Shown: positions 1 to 10,154, counted from the first letter of the stretch. The stretch: DNA of 64,000 nt from Luteolibacter algae (GCF_042683045.1 NZ_JBHUIT010000001.1:200508-264507), one strand, 5' to 3'. Made by a program: numbers and translations. The notes: generated by a model not told the origin, from the letters alone.

Positions 1-1
1 T

Positions 2-874
2 CGAGTCATGATCCTGTTCGGATAAAATTCTATGCCGCATCACCGGGGCAAAGATGGCCTGCACGTGGTCCGGATAGACTGCCGGCGCTGATTCCAGAAA
101 CGCATTAGCCCGGGCTGCTTTCAAAAGGGCCAGCGAGGCGCGGATCGAGACACTCTGGTCAGAGCCTGCCAGCTTTCTCAATTCCTCGCAGAGTGTGGTT
201 ATATAAGCCGCGATGGGTCTCGAAATCGGCAAATCCGCAGCTTTTTTCTGAAGCTTCAGGATGGTTTCCGCGTCGATTTCCAACGGAGCCGATTTTACCT
301 CGCCGCTTTTTCTGGAAGCGTGTGCCATGACGATCTCGATCTGCGTGGCGGCATCCGGCAGTGACATTTCCATAGATAGCAGGAATCTGTCCAGCTGTGG
401 CTCGGGAAGCGGGAAGGTGCCTGTCGTGTGGGTATCGTTCTGGGTCGCGATGACAAGAAACGGCTTGGGTAATTGATGGCTCACTCCGTCGATGGTTACC
501 TGGCCTTCGTTCATGCTCTCCAGGAGGGCGGATTGGACACGCGGTGAGGTCCGGTTGATTTCATCTGCCAGCAGGCAATTTGCAAAAACGGGGCCGGGAA
601 CAAATTCCATGCTATCCCGGCTGGCGCGGAAAAGGTTGTAGCCGAGCAAATCCGCTGGAAGCAGGTCCGGAGTGAACTGAACCCGTTTGAAAACGCCTCC
701 GATGGAGCTTGCAAGAGTGTGGGCAAGGGTTGTTTTCCCGATTCCAGGCGCTCCTTCTATAAGGACGTGGCCATCGGCCAAAAGAGCGGTCAGAAGGAGC
801 TTCGCGGAATTTTCCGAGCCGATTACCGTCTCGCTGAGAAGGCGAAGCAGTGGGTCAAGAGCGAATGGGTTCAT
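2..874 (-). CDS. MoxR-type AAA+ ATPase (3' end beyond window)
   Basis: The reading frame starts with ATG at 874 and stays open to the left edge, giving 291 residues; MoxR proteins usually have about 320, so only the tail is missing. Walker A (GAPGIGKT) lies at about residues 41-48. Walker B (LLADEINR) follows after the segment around FVPGPVFANC, and sensor-1 lies in FLVIATQND. MoxR ATPases are cytoplasmic chaperone-like AAA+ proteins that usually work with VWA-domain and DUF58 partners, which would lie further left. The start overlaps the purN stop by four bases (ATGA), so the two are probably translationally coupled. The family call is firm; the specific client is unknown. Confidence 0.9.
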   Translation of the reverse strand, partial: MNPFALDPLLRLLSETVIGSENSAKLLLTALLADGHVLIEGAPGIGKTTLAHTLASSIGGVFKRVQFTPDLLPADLLGYNLFRASRDSMEFVPGPVFANCLLADEINRTSPRVQSALLESMNEGQVTIDGVSHQLPKPFLVIATQNDTHTTGTFPLPEPQLDRFLLSMEMSLPDAATQIEIVMAHASRKSGEVKSAPLEIDAETILKLQKKAADLPISRPIAAYITTLCEELRKLAGSDQSVSIRASLALLKAARANAFLESAPAVYPDHVQAIFAPVMRHRILSEQDHDS

Positions 875-1452
875 AGATTGTTCTCACTGGCAAACTTGCT
901 GATGGCCTCCGGATAGAGCTGATGCTCGACGATCTGGATTCTGGCATGGAGTGTTTCGGCGGTATCGTAGGGGAGGATCGGCACGACTTCCTGCTCCAGA
1001 ATCGGGCCGGTATCCATGCCGGCATCCACCAGATGGACGGTGACGCCGGTTTCCGGCGCGGCGGCATCGATGGCCTGCTTCCACGCTTCCATCCCGGGAA
1101 ATGCAGGTAACAGAGAGGGATGGATATTGAGAATGCGCTGGTGGTAGGCATCTAGCAGAGGCTTTTTTACCAATCTCATAAAACCGGCCAGACATACGAG
1201 ATCAACACCTGCGCGTTTCAGCTTTGCGGCGGTTTCTTCCTGCGCCTCCTCAGGAAAGCGCGTGCGATGGGGTGAGCAATCGATGACCTCGGTATGAATT
1301 CCCTGGGATCTTGCCCTTTCCAGAATGAAAGCATCCGGATTGTCGGATAAAACGATGGCGATTCTCGCACGGAGTTTACCTTTCTGGATGGCATCAAAAA
1401 TCGCCTGCATGTTTGAGCCGGATCCAGAGCCGAGTATTCCAAGAGTGAGCAT
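871..1452 (-). CDS. purN: Phosphoribosylglycinamide formyltransferase (GART)
   Basis: At 193 residues this is normal for PurN. It transfers a formyl group from 10-formyl-tetrahydrofolate to GAR in purine synthesis. The N-terminal nucleotide-binding loop reads LGILGSGSGSNMQAI. The catalytic block is visible as ILNIHPSLLPAFPG (Asn and His of the active site), followed by GVTVHLVDAGMDTGPIL with the conserved Asp. The gene lies 83 bases after the IclR-type gene on the same strand and overlaps the MoxR start by four bases. Coupling purN to a MoxR ATPase has no evident metabolic logic. Confidence 0.95.
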   Translation of the reverse strand: MLTLGILGSGSGSNMQAIFDAIQKGKLRARIAIVLSDNPDAFILERARSQGIHTEVIDCSPHRTRFPEEAQEETAAKLKRAGVDLVCLAGFMRLVKKPLLDAYHQRILNIHPSLLPAFPGMEAWKQAIDAAAPETGVTVHLVDAGMDTGPILEQEVVPILPYDTAETLHARIQIVEHQLYPEAISKFASENNL

Positions 1453-1535
1453 GCCTCTGGTTTAAACGACAGCCCGGTTCTGCCAAGAAGCAAGTTCCGC
1501 GGATTTCTCCACGTTTCTATGGCTTCCCTGTCCCA

Positions 1536-2324
1536 TCAGGGCAGCAAAAAACCAAATTTCCGAGAAATTTTCTCTGCGGTGGAGAGCAGCTTTGCTCCGA
1601 TATCCTCGAAACGGTCTGCTGTGATATTGAATGAGCTGCCGGTGGCCCAGATCATGGCAATCGGGTAATTGCGGTGATCACGGATAACCGTGCCGATGCA
1701 ATGGCAGCCTTCGAATTCTTCTGCCATATCGATCGCGTAGCCACGTTTGCGGATGATTTCCATTTGCTCACGCATTGCTTTTTTTGTCGTGATGGTGCGG
1801 CTGTTGAACTTGACCATGTTCAGCTTCGACATCAATTCCTCTGCTTCCTCCGGCGGAAGAAACGCCAATAATGCCTTGCCGGGAGCCCCGGAATGGAGAT
1901 TAAAGCGAGTGCCAAGATCGACGGAGAATTTAAACGGAGAGCCCCCGATGGCTTGCTCCAGTATCACTCCCGTGGTGCCTTCCAGAACGGCGAGATAAAT
2001 GGAGGCATTGACCTGATCGCGCAGCTCGCGCATTTCATCTATGGATTTTTCCACCAAGTGTGAGTCTCCCATGGCGCTGGCTCCGAGGATCATCATTTTC
2101 CGGGTGAGGTAATAGCAACGGGAAGTTTCGTCGCGTGCGATGTAGCCTTCTTCCATCAAGGTCATCGTGATCCGGTAAACGCTGTTTTTGGAAATCGCCA
2201 AGGCATCAATGAGTTCTTTCTGCGTCAATCCCTGGGGCTTTTCAGAGAGCATTTGGAGAATGCTCAGCGCTCTTTCTAGATTGGGGACGTGGAATTTACT
2301 CTCTGCCATGGTATGGGAAGGCAT
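1536..2324 (-). CDS. IclR-family transcriptional regulator
   Basis: The 262-residue protein has an N-terminal winged helix-turn-helix (about residues 15-75; LTQKELIDALAISKNSVYRI is the recognition region) and a C-terminal IclR effector-binding domain (about 90-255), with the typical stretches around HSGAPGKALLAF and FEGCHCIGTVI. IclR proteins usually repress or activate carbon-catabolic genes in response to a small carboxylate or sugar acid. ATG codons at 2324 and 2309 are both possible starts. It is divergent from the haem/beta-propeller gene at 2499, and the intergenic region holds two inverted repeats. The effector is unknown; the galactan locus 5 kb away is a possible but unproven target. 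Confidence 0.9.
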   Translation of the reverse strand: MPSHTMAESKFHVPNLERALSILQMLSEKPQGLTQKELIDALAISKNSVYRITMTLMEEGYIARDETSRCYYLTRKMMILGASAMGDSHLVEKSIDEMRELRDQVNASIYLAVLEGTTGVILEQAIGGSPFKFSVDLGTRFNLHSGAPGKALLAFLPPEEAEELMSKLNMVKFNSRTITTKKAMREQMEIIRKRGYAIDMAEEFEGCHCIGTVIRDHRNYPIAMIWATGSSFNITADRFEDIGAKLLSTAEKISRKFGFLLP

Positions 2325-2339
2325 TAGTCGCCGCTGAGC

Positions 2340-2351
2340 GGACAGGTGTCC
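2340..2351. promoter_or_regulatory. Short palindrome just upstream of the IclR-type gene
   Basis: GGACA-GG-TGTCC is a perfect 5-bp inverted repeat with a 2-bp spacer, 16 bp upstream of the regulator start. Its position suits an autoregulatory operator. At this length it could be chance. Confidence 0.3.
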
Positions 2352-2390
2352 CGCTTTATTTTATGGAACGGAGTCAATTTGGAAAAAAGA

Positions 2391-2421
2391 CACAAATTTA
2401 GACTTTAGGGATAGATTTGTG
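2391..2421. promoter_or_regulatory. Inverted repeat between IclR gene and haem/propeller gene
   Basis: CACAAAT and ATTTGTG are perfect 7-bp arms separated by 17 bp in an AT-rich stretch of the divergent intergenic region. The site is about 67 bp from the regulator start and 78 bp from the TTG start at 2499. It is a candidate operator for the neighbouring IclR-type protein; no direct evidence. Confidence 0.35.
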
Positions 2422-2498
2422 ACCTTTCGCCCGGTATAAATCCTGAACGTATTTTAGAGAAAAGTCGTTCTCTTCCCGAAAATAGCTCCGCACCAACT

Positions 2499-4295
2499 TT
2501 GAAAATTATACTCCATCTGGCGATCTTTGCCTGCTCCGCATTTGTTGCGGCGGCGGAGATGTATCTATCTCCCGTGGATCTCGATGTGCTGGGAGAGTCC
2601 CGGCTTTTCGTCACCTGCGGAACAGGGAAGCGGCTGCTTGAGATGGATGCGGAGAGCTTGGAGGTGACTAGACAAATCGACTTTCCGGCGGAATTGACCG
2701 CCACTGCAATCTCGGCGGATGGGAGCACGTTTTATGTAACGGGAGGTGTTGCCGACGGAAAAGTTTTCATCGTGGATGCCGCCTCTTGGAAGATTACCCA
2801 CACAATTGCCGCCGGGCACAGTCCGATGGCACCAGTGCTTTCGGCGGATGGCGCGAAGCTCTATGTATGCAATCGGTTCTCGAATGAAGTCTCAGTTTTC
2901 GATACCCGGTCGCGGAAACTCATTTCACAGATTCCGGTCGGACGGGAGCCGGTTTCAGCCGACTTGTCAGCTGATGGAACGATTTTGTTTGTGGCGAATC
3001 ATCTCCCGGAAGGTCGCGCCGACACGGATTATACCGCCGCTGAAATATCAGCGATTGACCTTGGCCGGGAAGAAGTCGCGACAATTCCGCTGGTAAACGG
3101 AGCCGGCGGTCTGCGTGGCATCAAGGTCTCGCCGGACGGGAAATTCGTTTTGGCCACTCATTACGTGGCACGCTTTCAGGTTCCCTTGACCCAATTGGAG
3201 CGAGGATGGGCATCCACGGATGCGGTGAGTGTGATCCGCGTCGCCGATAGGGCTTTGCTGCACACGGTTTTACTGGATGACCTGATGTTGGACTTTCCAA
3301 CCCCCTGGGCGTTGGATTTTTCAGCCAATGGAAAAAAAGTGATCGTAAGTGCCGCAGGTAGTCAGGAGATCGGAGTGGTGGATTTTCCGAAATTGATCGA
3401 AAAGGCGGAGAGAGAAGCGGAAGCGGGGAGGTCGATGCAGGTGAGCAACGACCTTAGCTTTGCCTCCGGGATAAGAAAGAGAGTCACCCTGAAAGGAAAC
3501 GGGCCGAGATCGCTATTGGTGAGTGGTCGGAAAGCTTACGTGGGAGGCTATTTCAGCGACTCTGTGGAGGTCGTGGAATTTTCGGGAGATCCCGGCGGAG
3601 AGCATCGGATCCAGGCACTGACTTCCGGACACACGCCGGATATGGCGAGACGCGGGGAAATGCTTTTCAACGATGCGCGCTTGAGTCTCCAACAGTGGAT
3701 GAGCTGTGCAACCTGTCATCCGGACGGGCGCAGCGATGCGCTGAATTGGGACCGGAGCTATGACGGAATCGGGAATCCAAAGAATGTGAAAAGCGTTTTG
3801 AATGCCGACCGGATTGCTCCGACCACGTGGATGGGGCTTTTGGACGACAGCCATGCAAGTGTCCGCTCGGCGCTCAGAAAAACCTTGTTTTCCGCGGCCC
3901 CGGAAGAGGATGCCAGAGCGCTGGATGCGTATATCGCGTCGCTGCAGCCGGTGCCCAGCCCGTATTTGGAAAATGGTGAGCCGAGTGTTTCGGCGCGTCG
4001 GGGGAAATTGCTCTTTGAAGAACTCCGGTGCGCCGGATGTCACTCCGGCGAGCTGTTTACGGACGGCAATCCGGAAGATGTAGGCACAACGGGAGCGGGG
4101 GTGGATCAGGACATGGAGGTTGTGACTCCGGCGCTGACCGAACTTTGGAGAAATGCCCCGTATCTGCACGATGGACGCGCGGCTACCGTGCGCGAGATCA
4201 TCACCACCGACTCCCATGCGGATATGAAAAAACGAGCCGGAAATCTAGAAGAGACCCAGATCGATGACCTCACCGAATATTTGCTCTCACTCTGA
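2499..4295 (+). CDS. Secreted YVTN beta-propeller fused to di-haem cytochrome (MauG/CCP-like) domain
   Basis: The protein has 598 residues from a TTG start. A signal peptide (hydrophobic core LAIFACSAFVAAA, about residues 6-19) sends it to the periplasm. Residues about 25-370 form a YVTN/WD40-like propeller (repeats such as AISADGSTFYVTGG, VLSADGAKLYVCN, DLSADGTILFVAN). The C-terminal part carries two haem-binding motifs, CATCH at 403-407 and CAGCH at 511-515, plus APYLHDGRAATV, typical of the di-haem cytochrome c peroxidase/MauG family. A redox role is expected; the substrate is unknown. The next gene also combines a propeller with two CxxCH motifs. The TTG start is chosen because the signal peptide begins there; no good Shine-Dalgarno is seen. 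Confidence 0.8.
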   Translation: MKIILHLAIFACSAFVAAAEMYLSPVDLDVLGESRLFVTCGTGKRLLEMDAESLEVTRQIDFPAELTATAISADGSTFYVTGGVADGKVFIVDAASWKITHTIAAGHSPMAPVLSADGAKLYVCNRFSNEVSVFDTRSRKLISQIPVGREPVSADLSADGTILFVANHLPEGRADTDYTAAEISAIDLGREEVATIPLVNGAGGLRGIKVSPDGKFVLATHYVARFQVPLTQLERGWASTDAVSVIRVADRALLHTVLLDDLMLDFPTPWALDFSANGKKVIVSAAGSQEIGVVDFPKLIEKAEREAEAGRSMQVSNDLSFASGIRKRVTLKGNGPRSLLVSGRKAYVGGYFSDSVEVVEFSGDPGGEHRIQALTSGHTPDMARRGEMLFNDARLSLQQWMSCATCHPDGRSDALNWDRSYDGIGNPKNVKSVLNADRIAPTTWMGLLDDSHASVRSALRKTLFSAAPEEDARALDAYIASLQPVPSPYLENGEPSVSARRGKLLFEELRCAGCHSGELFTDGNPEDVGTTGAGVDQDMEVVTPALTELWRNAPYLHDGRAATVREIITTDSHADMKKRAGNLEETQIDDLTEYLLSL

Positions 4296-4429
4296 TGACA
4301 GACCCGATGATTTTCAGATCGTGAACCCTTCCATTTCCAGTAGAATAGAATTTCCCGGAATCTGAATTTTTGTGGGAATACCCAAGCCCTTAGACCGCAG
4401 CCGTTTCAAACCAAAATACATCGAAGACC

Positions 4430-7125
4430 ATGAAACCCTTTAGAAATTACCCCAGACGCTGGCAGGATGCAATGGCAGCCACTGCCATCTTTGCAATGGC
4501 TTTGACAACGGTGGGCAAGGCTGCCCAACAACAGCCACAGCAGATCAACACGCTCCGCTCCCTGCATGATGCCATCACTTATCTTTCCTCCACGTTTGGC
4601 GAGGCGTATCCGAATGGCGGGGAATATCTCCGGCGCCTGGAAGAGATCACGGATGCTACATCGGATGAATACAGGGCATTGCAGCGGGAGGCTCTATTGA
4701 ATCATCCGGATGTCATCGGGCATGACTGGTTGATTGAGGTGAGGGATCAGTATTGGCGAAATCACGGCCCGATGAATACTCTTTTCCAGAACGGAGACGA
4801 TCATCGGTTGGGAGGCGGCGGGGTGAAAAACTGGAGCAGCATAGGCGGGGCCGGCTGGAGGTGATATCGATTGGTGAGGATGGAATCGCGAAGCGGAAAA
4901 AAATCCTGGGTGAGGAGAAGGAGGGTATTTTCAGGGATGCGGATATCAGCTTCGACGGGAAGAAAATCCTCTACAGCATGCGTCGCTCCAAAGGCGATGA
5001 CTATCATCTTTATGAAATGGATGTGGACGGTGGAAATGTAACGCATCTCACCTTTGGCAGCATGATTGCGGATGTGGATCCGATCTATCTGCCGGATGGA
5101 AAGATTCTTTTCAGCTCCACCCGGGATCCGAAGTTTTGTCAATGCAACCGGCATATATCCCAGAACCTCTTCCGGATGGATGCGGATGGAGCAAATATCC
5201 TTCAGGTCAGTGGCAATGGTCTTTCGGATTTCCACTCCAGCTTGATGCCGGATGGCCGGGTGATGTATTCCCGCTGGGAGTATGTGGATCGCCACTTCGG
5301 ACCTTCGCTCGGGCTATGGACCAGTAATCCCGATGGCACCCGGCATGCGCTCTTCATGGGAAACAACGCGTGGAGCCCCGGCTCCATGTTGGATGCCCGT
5401 GTGATCCCCGGGACAGACAAAGTGGTCTGTATTTACGGGGCGACTCATGATTTGCCGTGGGGCGCGATGGTGGTTGTCGATCGGTCCAAAGGAATGGAGG
5501 GCACCGAGCCAATTGATCACATGTGGCCTGACTCGGCGAGAAGGTTGGTCGGTGAGAACAACGATGCCTATAACCAGTCTCTTCAAAACCGGCGCTCTGT
5601 GGATAAGATGAGGAACATGAAAGTCCGCTACGAGGATCCGTTTCCTGTACATAATTTGAAGGAAGGAAAGGGAGGCGGTTACTTTTTTATGGTCTCCAAG
5701 TCGCTCAGCCCTGAAGTGACTCATTCATACGGAAAAGTGCCGAAGGGTTCGGGGAAAATGGGAATCGTGCTGGCTGATGTGTTTGGGAACGAAGTTCTCG
5801 TTTATGAATCAGGTGATCCGGTTCTCGGGACCTTCGGGGCGCTCCCGATTGGCCCACGGAAGGTGCCGCCTGCCATTCCAGACACCGTGGATTATACGAA
5901 AGATCACGGTTTTCTTTACGTGAATGATGTATATCTGGGCACGGGCAAAGAAATGGCCGAAGTCGAGCGAGGCAGCATCAAATACCTGCGGATTATCGAC
6001 GCTCCGGCACGGCGCACCTACGATGAACGCGGAGTTTGGAATGTGGATGCCCAGCAGGTGACTGCGATGAACTGGAATCTCACGAACAACAAACGCATTC
6101 TGGGAGATGTTCCCGTTGAGGAAGACGGCTCGGCATTTTTCAAAATCCCGGCGGATACATTTGTTCAAATTCATGCGCTCGACGAAAATAAGCAGATGGT
6201 GCAAGCAATGCGCTCGGGGACGATCGTCCGCCCCGGTGAAACGCAGGGATGCATCGGCTGCCATGAGGACCGGGTGAGCGCTCCGAGCGCTACGAACGCG
6301 GTGCCGCTGGCCACGAAACGCGCTCCCAGTGAGCTGCAGGCATGGATCAAGGGCAAGGATGTCAAAAAGCCGGAACCGTTCAACTATCTCACGGAAGTTC
6401 AGCCGATTTTCGATAAAAACTGTATATCCTGCCACGATCATGGAAAAGAGGCCGGCGAGATTTTGAATCTTTCCGGGGATCTGAGCTTTCCATTTAATGT
6501 ATCCTATCACGAGCTGATGGTTCGTTCCGGAGCCCGTTATTCGGGACCGGAGGAGAAGATGGTGAACTTTGTGGGAGACGGGCCGCCGGGTGTTCTCCCG
6601 GCATTCGCCTGGGGTTCCCACCGCAGCAAGCTGGTGCGCGTGCTCAAGGAAGGGCATCATGGCGTGGAACTCTCTGATGCCGAGATGCAGACGATCACCG
6701 GCCGGATCGATGTGAACGCGGTTTATTACGGAAGTTATACCTCCTACTATCCGGGGCGTAATCCGATACTTGCCCTGAAAGATGGTAAGAAGAAAAACGA
6801 CCTGGTTTTCGGAGACCTGGCGGAAGCGGGGAAAATGAAAGAACATATCCTTGGCAAAGGGCACTTGGTGAACTTTAGCCGTCCGGAGCTTAGCCCGGTG
6901 CTGGATATGAAAAGGAATCCGGAAGAACGCGCCCTGGCATTGTCCTATATCAAGGAGGCGGGAGAGCTATTGAAGGAAATACCACGTGAAGATCAGACCA
7001 ATCTTGAAGTGCCCAAATCTGCGATGGATCTCCACAATCTCGGACGTTTGGGTGCGACAAAGCATGAAAATGCGGAGTCCGTGAAGGCCTACATAGACGG
7101 AATCAAATACTACCAATTCAAATAA
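4430..7125 (+). CDS. Hydrazine-synthase-alpha-like PD40/c-type haem protein, frameshifted
   Basis: One gene appears split into two frames. The first 144 codons from ATG 4430 start with a signal peptide (AMAATAIFAMALTTVGKAA) and stop at TGA 4862-4864. The rest continues in the -1 frame from about 4855 to 7125. Adding one base in the GGGG run at 4846-4849 joins them into about 898 residues. Then come PD40/TolB-like beta-propeller blades (DISFDGKKILYSM, IYLPDGKILFSS, LMPDGRVMYSR) and two haem motifs, CIGCH (about nt 6250) and CISCH (nt 6421), in the arrangement of HzsA-like proteins common in Planctomycetes and Verrucomicrobia. True hydrazine synthesis is not implied. The frameshift is either a real lesion or a sequencing error. 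Confidence 0.75.
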
Positions 7126-7220
7126 GAAGTCAAAAGCAGTCTATCCGCGTGAATCTTCGGTTTTAACCGGGCCCCCAGTGGGATTTTCTACTCTGAAACG
7201 GAGGAGAAAATTTCCGGTTT

Positions 7221-7245
7221 CCACCCTTTCACCATGAGAGGGTGG
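7221..7245. terminator. Weak hairpin between convergent genes
   Basis: CCACCCT and AGGGTGG form a perfect 7-bp stem with an 11-nt loop, between the ends of the plus-strand haem protein gene and the minus-strand sulfatase pseudogene. No clean T-tract follows on either strand, so a terminator role is only suggested by position. Confidence 0.35.
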
Positions 7246-7255
7246 AGTCATGTTT

Positions 7256-9160
7256 TTACAGCTGCGGGATGATATCCGCGGGAATATCCAGCTGCTTATC
7301 GTCGGCACCCAGGGAAAAATCACTGATGTGGAAGGTGTTTTCCTGCTTCCAGTCCACCTCGAGCCTTCTGTCGCCGAGAACGATGTTCCCAAGTTTTTGG
7401 CGGAAAAAGTTCACTAGCTTTTCGTAGCGGGCATCGCCGGCAAGGTTGTGGCGTTCCATCGGATCAATACGGAGATCGAAGAATGCGATTTCGACTTCGT
7501 TCGGAGAGGCTTCCAATGCCCAGCGGATATTTTCGCCGGGAGCGTGCCCGTATTTGTCACCCGGTTTGCCATTTTTCTCCCGTGTGCGCATGGAGAAGGC
7601 AAAATCATTAGACCGGAGATATGCCCGCGGACCGTAAACGTGGTTCATTTCGCCTAGCACATAGGCGAGTTTTTTTGCTGAACCTGCGACAACCTTTTGA
7701 AGCGGCCGCCCATCGAGGTGGGAATATTCCGGCTGTGTCACGTCCAGGCCGGCAGCAGTGTAAATGGTGGGGGCGAAATCGACAAATTCGATAAAATCCC
7801 GGTTCACCGTGCCCGGAGGAAAAGCGGTTTTATCTGACGATACGACGATCACCGCATCGTGGTTCGAGGTATCGTAGGGTCCGAATTTTGCCTCGATTCC
7901 CTGTTCTCCGAGGTGCCAGCCATGATCGCCGCAGACATAGATGATGAGATAATCCCTTCCCTACTTTTGGCTGAAATCCTTGAATTTCTCCACGGCTTCT
8001 CCGACGAGTGAATCGCCGAATGTGCAGAAGGCATAGTAATCGCGGATGGCCTGTCGTTTCTGAGCTGGTTCAAGATGATCAAAACGATTTTTTTCGTGAA
8101 GGATCTGAGCTGACGAGGGAGGACTTTGAGTTCCTCCATGCTGAATTCCGGAATCTCATATTGCTTGCCTTTGTAAAGGTCTCGAAATTCACGCGGAGGA
8201 AGAACCGGAGTGTGGGGGGAAGTGAAACCCGAGATTGAGAAACCCAGGCTTCTTCTCCGGAGGTCCGTGGGTTTTCAGTCCGTAAGCGGTTTCGTATCCA
8301 CGGCCGGGATGATCCAGGAATCGTTCAAACTCTCCAACCGTCCATCCGTCCAGGGTTTTGTCCGGCGTCTGGGTGCTTTCGCCTCCGATGATGTGCCCGC
8401 CATCCGGAGAGGAATAGAGAATTTCCTGTTCGCGCTCGATTGCGGTTTTCAGTTGCTTCTCGGAGGCTGGTATTTCAGCCGGGGCTGGCGCTTCGGAATG
8501 CTTTTTTCTTTTTCCGCCATCTGCTGACGTCTCATCGCCGGAGAGATATGCTTTGACGCTGCCGTCGGGATAGAACCAGCGCTCTTCGTTTCCCACCGGT
8601 TGGGATTTTCCGTCGATTTTTGCGTAGCGCTTGTCGCGGAAATAATCGGTGAGTCCATTCTTCTGAAGACTGTTTTTTGCATCCACTTCAAAATCCCAGA
8701 AGCCGATGTTGTTCCAGGTAACTCCAGGGCCCCATTTGAAGATGTAATAGCCGGTTTTTCCGAAAACGGCTGTGCTATAGCCTGTATCCCGCATGACCTC
8801 CGGGACAACAGGTTTGAAGGTAGAGACCGCATTATGGGTCTGTTCAAAGCCGTAGATCCCGCTACGGAATGGGTAGCGGCCTGTGATCATTGAGCCACGG
8901 GAAGGGGCGCAGGCCGGAGAATTGCAATAAGCGCGGGTGAAAAGAACACCTTCCTGCGCCAACTTATCGATCTCCGGTGAGGAGACAAAACCAAGTGGAC
9001 TTTCCTCCCTGCCCGTTACCGCACGATTGTAGCATGCGAGCGAGTCCGGGCGCTGATCATCCGTGATGATCCAGAGAATGTTTGGCGGTTCCCCGCCGGA
9101 TTGGGCAAAGCCTACCGATGGGGAAAGGATGAGGAGTGCAAGAAGGTGCCTGAGTATCAT
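7256..9160 (-). pseudogene. S1-family sulfatase, broken by two frameshifts and a stop
   Basis: The N-terminal 323 codons (start 9160) encode a signal peptide, the metal-binding ITDD motif (about residue 34) and the formylglycine motif CAPSR at residue 84. Three lesions follow, judged against the intact paralogue at 10231-12060. There is an extra C in the run read at 8214-8219 (restoring HFPHTPVLPP when removed), a missing base near 8099 (restoring RSFHEKNRFDHLEP) and a TAG at 7961-7963 just before GRDYLIIYVCGDHGW. The C-terminal half is then open to 7256. It is last in the polysaccharide operon, 15 bp after the GH16 gene. Three separate lesions make real decay more likely than sequencing error. 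Confidence 0.85.
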
Positions 9161-9175
9161 AAATCGTTGCGGGAG

Positions 9176-10111
9176 TTATTCCCGGGTCCAGCAGCGGACG
9201 TAGTCGACCTCCATGTGGGTAGGGAAGCCTTCCGGCGTCGCATTTTCCGGGACTGGTTCACGGCCGTCCTCACCAGCCCATGCGATGAGGGGAGGGCGGG
9301 CTTCCATGGTGAAGGTGACGGTCATCGGCAGGTGCCAGTAGAGATTTTCCGCTTCGGCGACTTTGATGCCATCGATATACCACGTGATCTTCTCCGGAGT
9401 GTTCTCGCAGGCATAGATGTGGAAATCATCGCGTGGATCCCACGGGGCCATGTAGCTGTGCTTGCAGAGATCCGGGAGGTGCTGGGGACGTTGCCAGATT
9501 TCTTTGCCGTCTTTGATGATGCGGGTGTGGAGGTTGCAATCAATCTGATTGGGTGGGCTTCCGCCCTTCAGTTCTTTTTCATAGCCGTTTTGGAGCATCT
9601 CCACGATATCGATCTCGCTATAGGTGACGTGCGGATACTTTGGGTTGGTGGCACCGCCGGTGCTATACAGCCAGAAGGCCGGGCAGAGACCGGGGAAACG
9701 GCTACAGCCTTTGATGCGTGTCTCAAAATAACCGTAGGTTGTGCGCTTGGAGGACTGGAGGATGCCAAATTTGTAGAAATACTCTCTACCCTTTTTATCG
9801 GTATGGGGCTCGTAGGTGGCCTTGATGATCAGATTGCCGTCTTTCTGGAAGACGTTTTCCGGAGTCCAGGCACGCTCGCCCCAAGGGGCCAGTCTGTGAT
9901 GCCATTTGCCGGAGTTGATCTCTGGCGCATTGAAATCATCCGTCAATTCCGGATCCAGAATCCACTTTTTGGAAGTGTCTGGTTCTTTCAGGAATGGCTG
10001 GGGGGTAGTTGTTTTTTGCTCTGCTTCCTGGGCAACAAGCGGGGTGGTGAGTGGCAGGAGCAAGGCGGAAATTGCTATAAAAGCAGGCTTCAATAAGGAG
10101 TGTAGACTCAT
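9176..10111 (-). CDS. Secreted GH16 glycoside hydrolase, carrageenase/agarase-like
   Basis: The 311-residue protein starts at ATG 10111, where a signal peptide begins (FIAISALLLPLTTPLVAQ, about residues 11-28); an upstream in-frame ATG at 10192 would put 27 polar residues in front. The GH16 catalytic motif EIDIVE is at 166-171, with Glu166 as expected nucleophile, Asp168, and Glu171 as acid/base. The context YSEIDIVEML and the preceding PAFWLYS resemble kappa-carrageenase-type GH16 enzymes that cut beta-1,4 bonds in sulfated galactans. That subfamily is inferred from motif resemblance and from the sulfatases and GH82-like genes around it; beta-agarase or porphyranase activity is the alternative. 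Confidence 0.85.
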   Translation of the reverse strand: MSLHSLLKPAFIAISALLLPLTTPLVAQEAEQKTTTPQPFLKEPDTSKKWILDPELTDDFNAPEINSGKWHHRLAPWGERAWTPENVFQKDGNLIIKATYEPHTDKKGREYFYKFGILQSSKRTTYGYFETRIKGCSRFPGLCPAFWLYSTGGATNPKYPHVTYSEIDIVEMLQNGYEKELKGGSPPNQIDCNLHTRIIKDGKEIWQRPQHLPDLCKHSYMAPWDPRDDFHIYACENTPEKITWYIDGIKVAEAENLYWHLPMTVTFTMEARPPLIAWAGEDGREPVPENATPEGFPTHMEVDYVRCWTRE

Positions 10112-10154
10112 ATGCGTGAGGTGATTGGTTTCGATAAGTGGTTGTCCATAGTCC

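Noticed and set aside
4430..7125. A true hydrazine synthase and anammox metabolism
   Set aside because: Only the alpha-like fold is present, with no beta/gamma subunits; such proteins are widespread in non-anammox bacteria.
9101..10096. 331-codon plus-strand open frame
   Set aside because: It is antisense to the GH16 and sulfatase genes, which carry full catalytic motifs; the plus frame has no recognisable domain.
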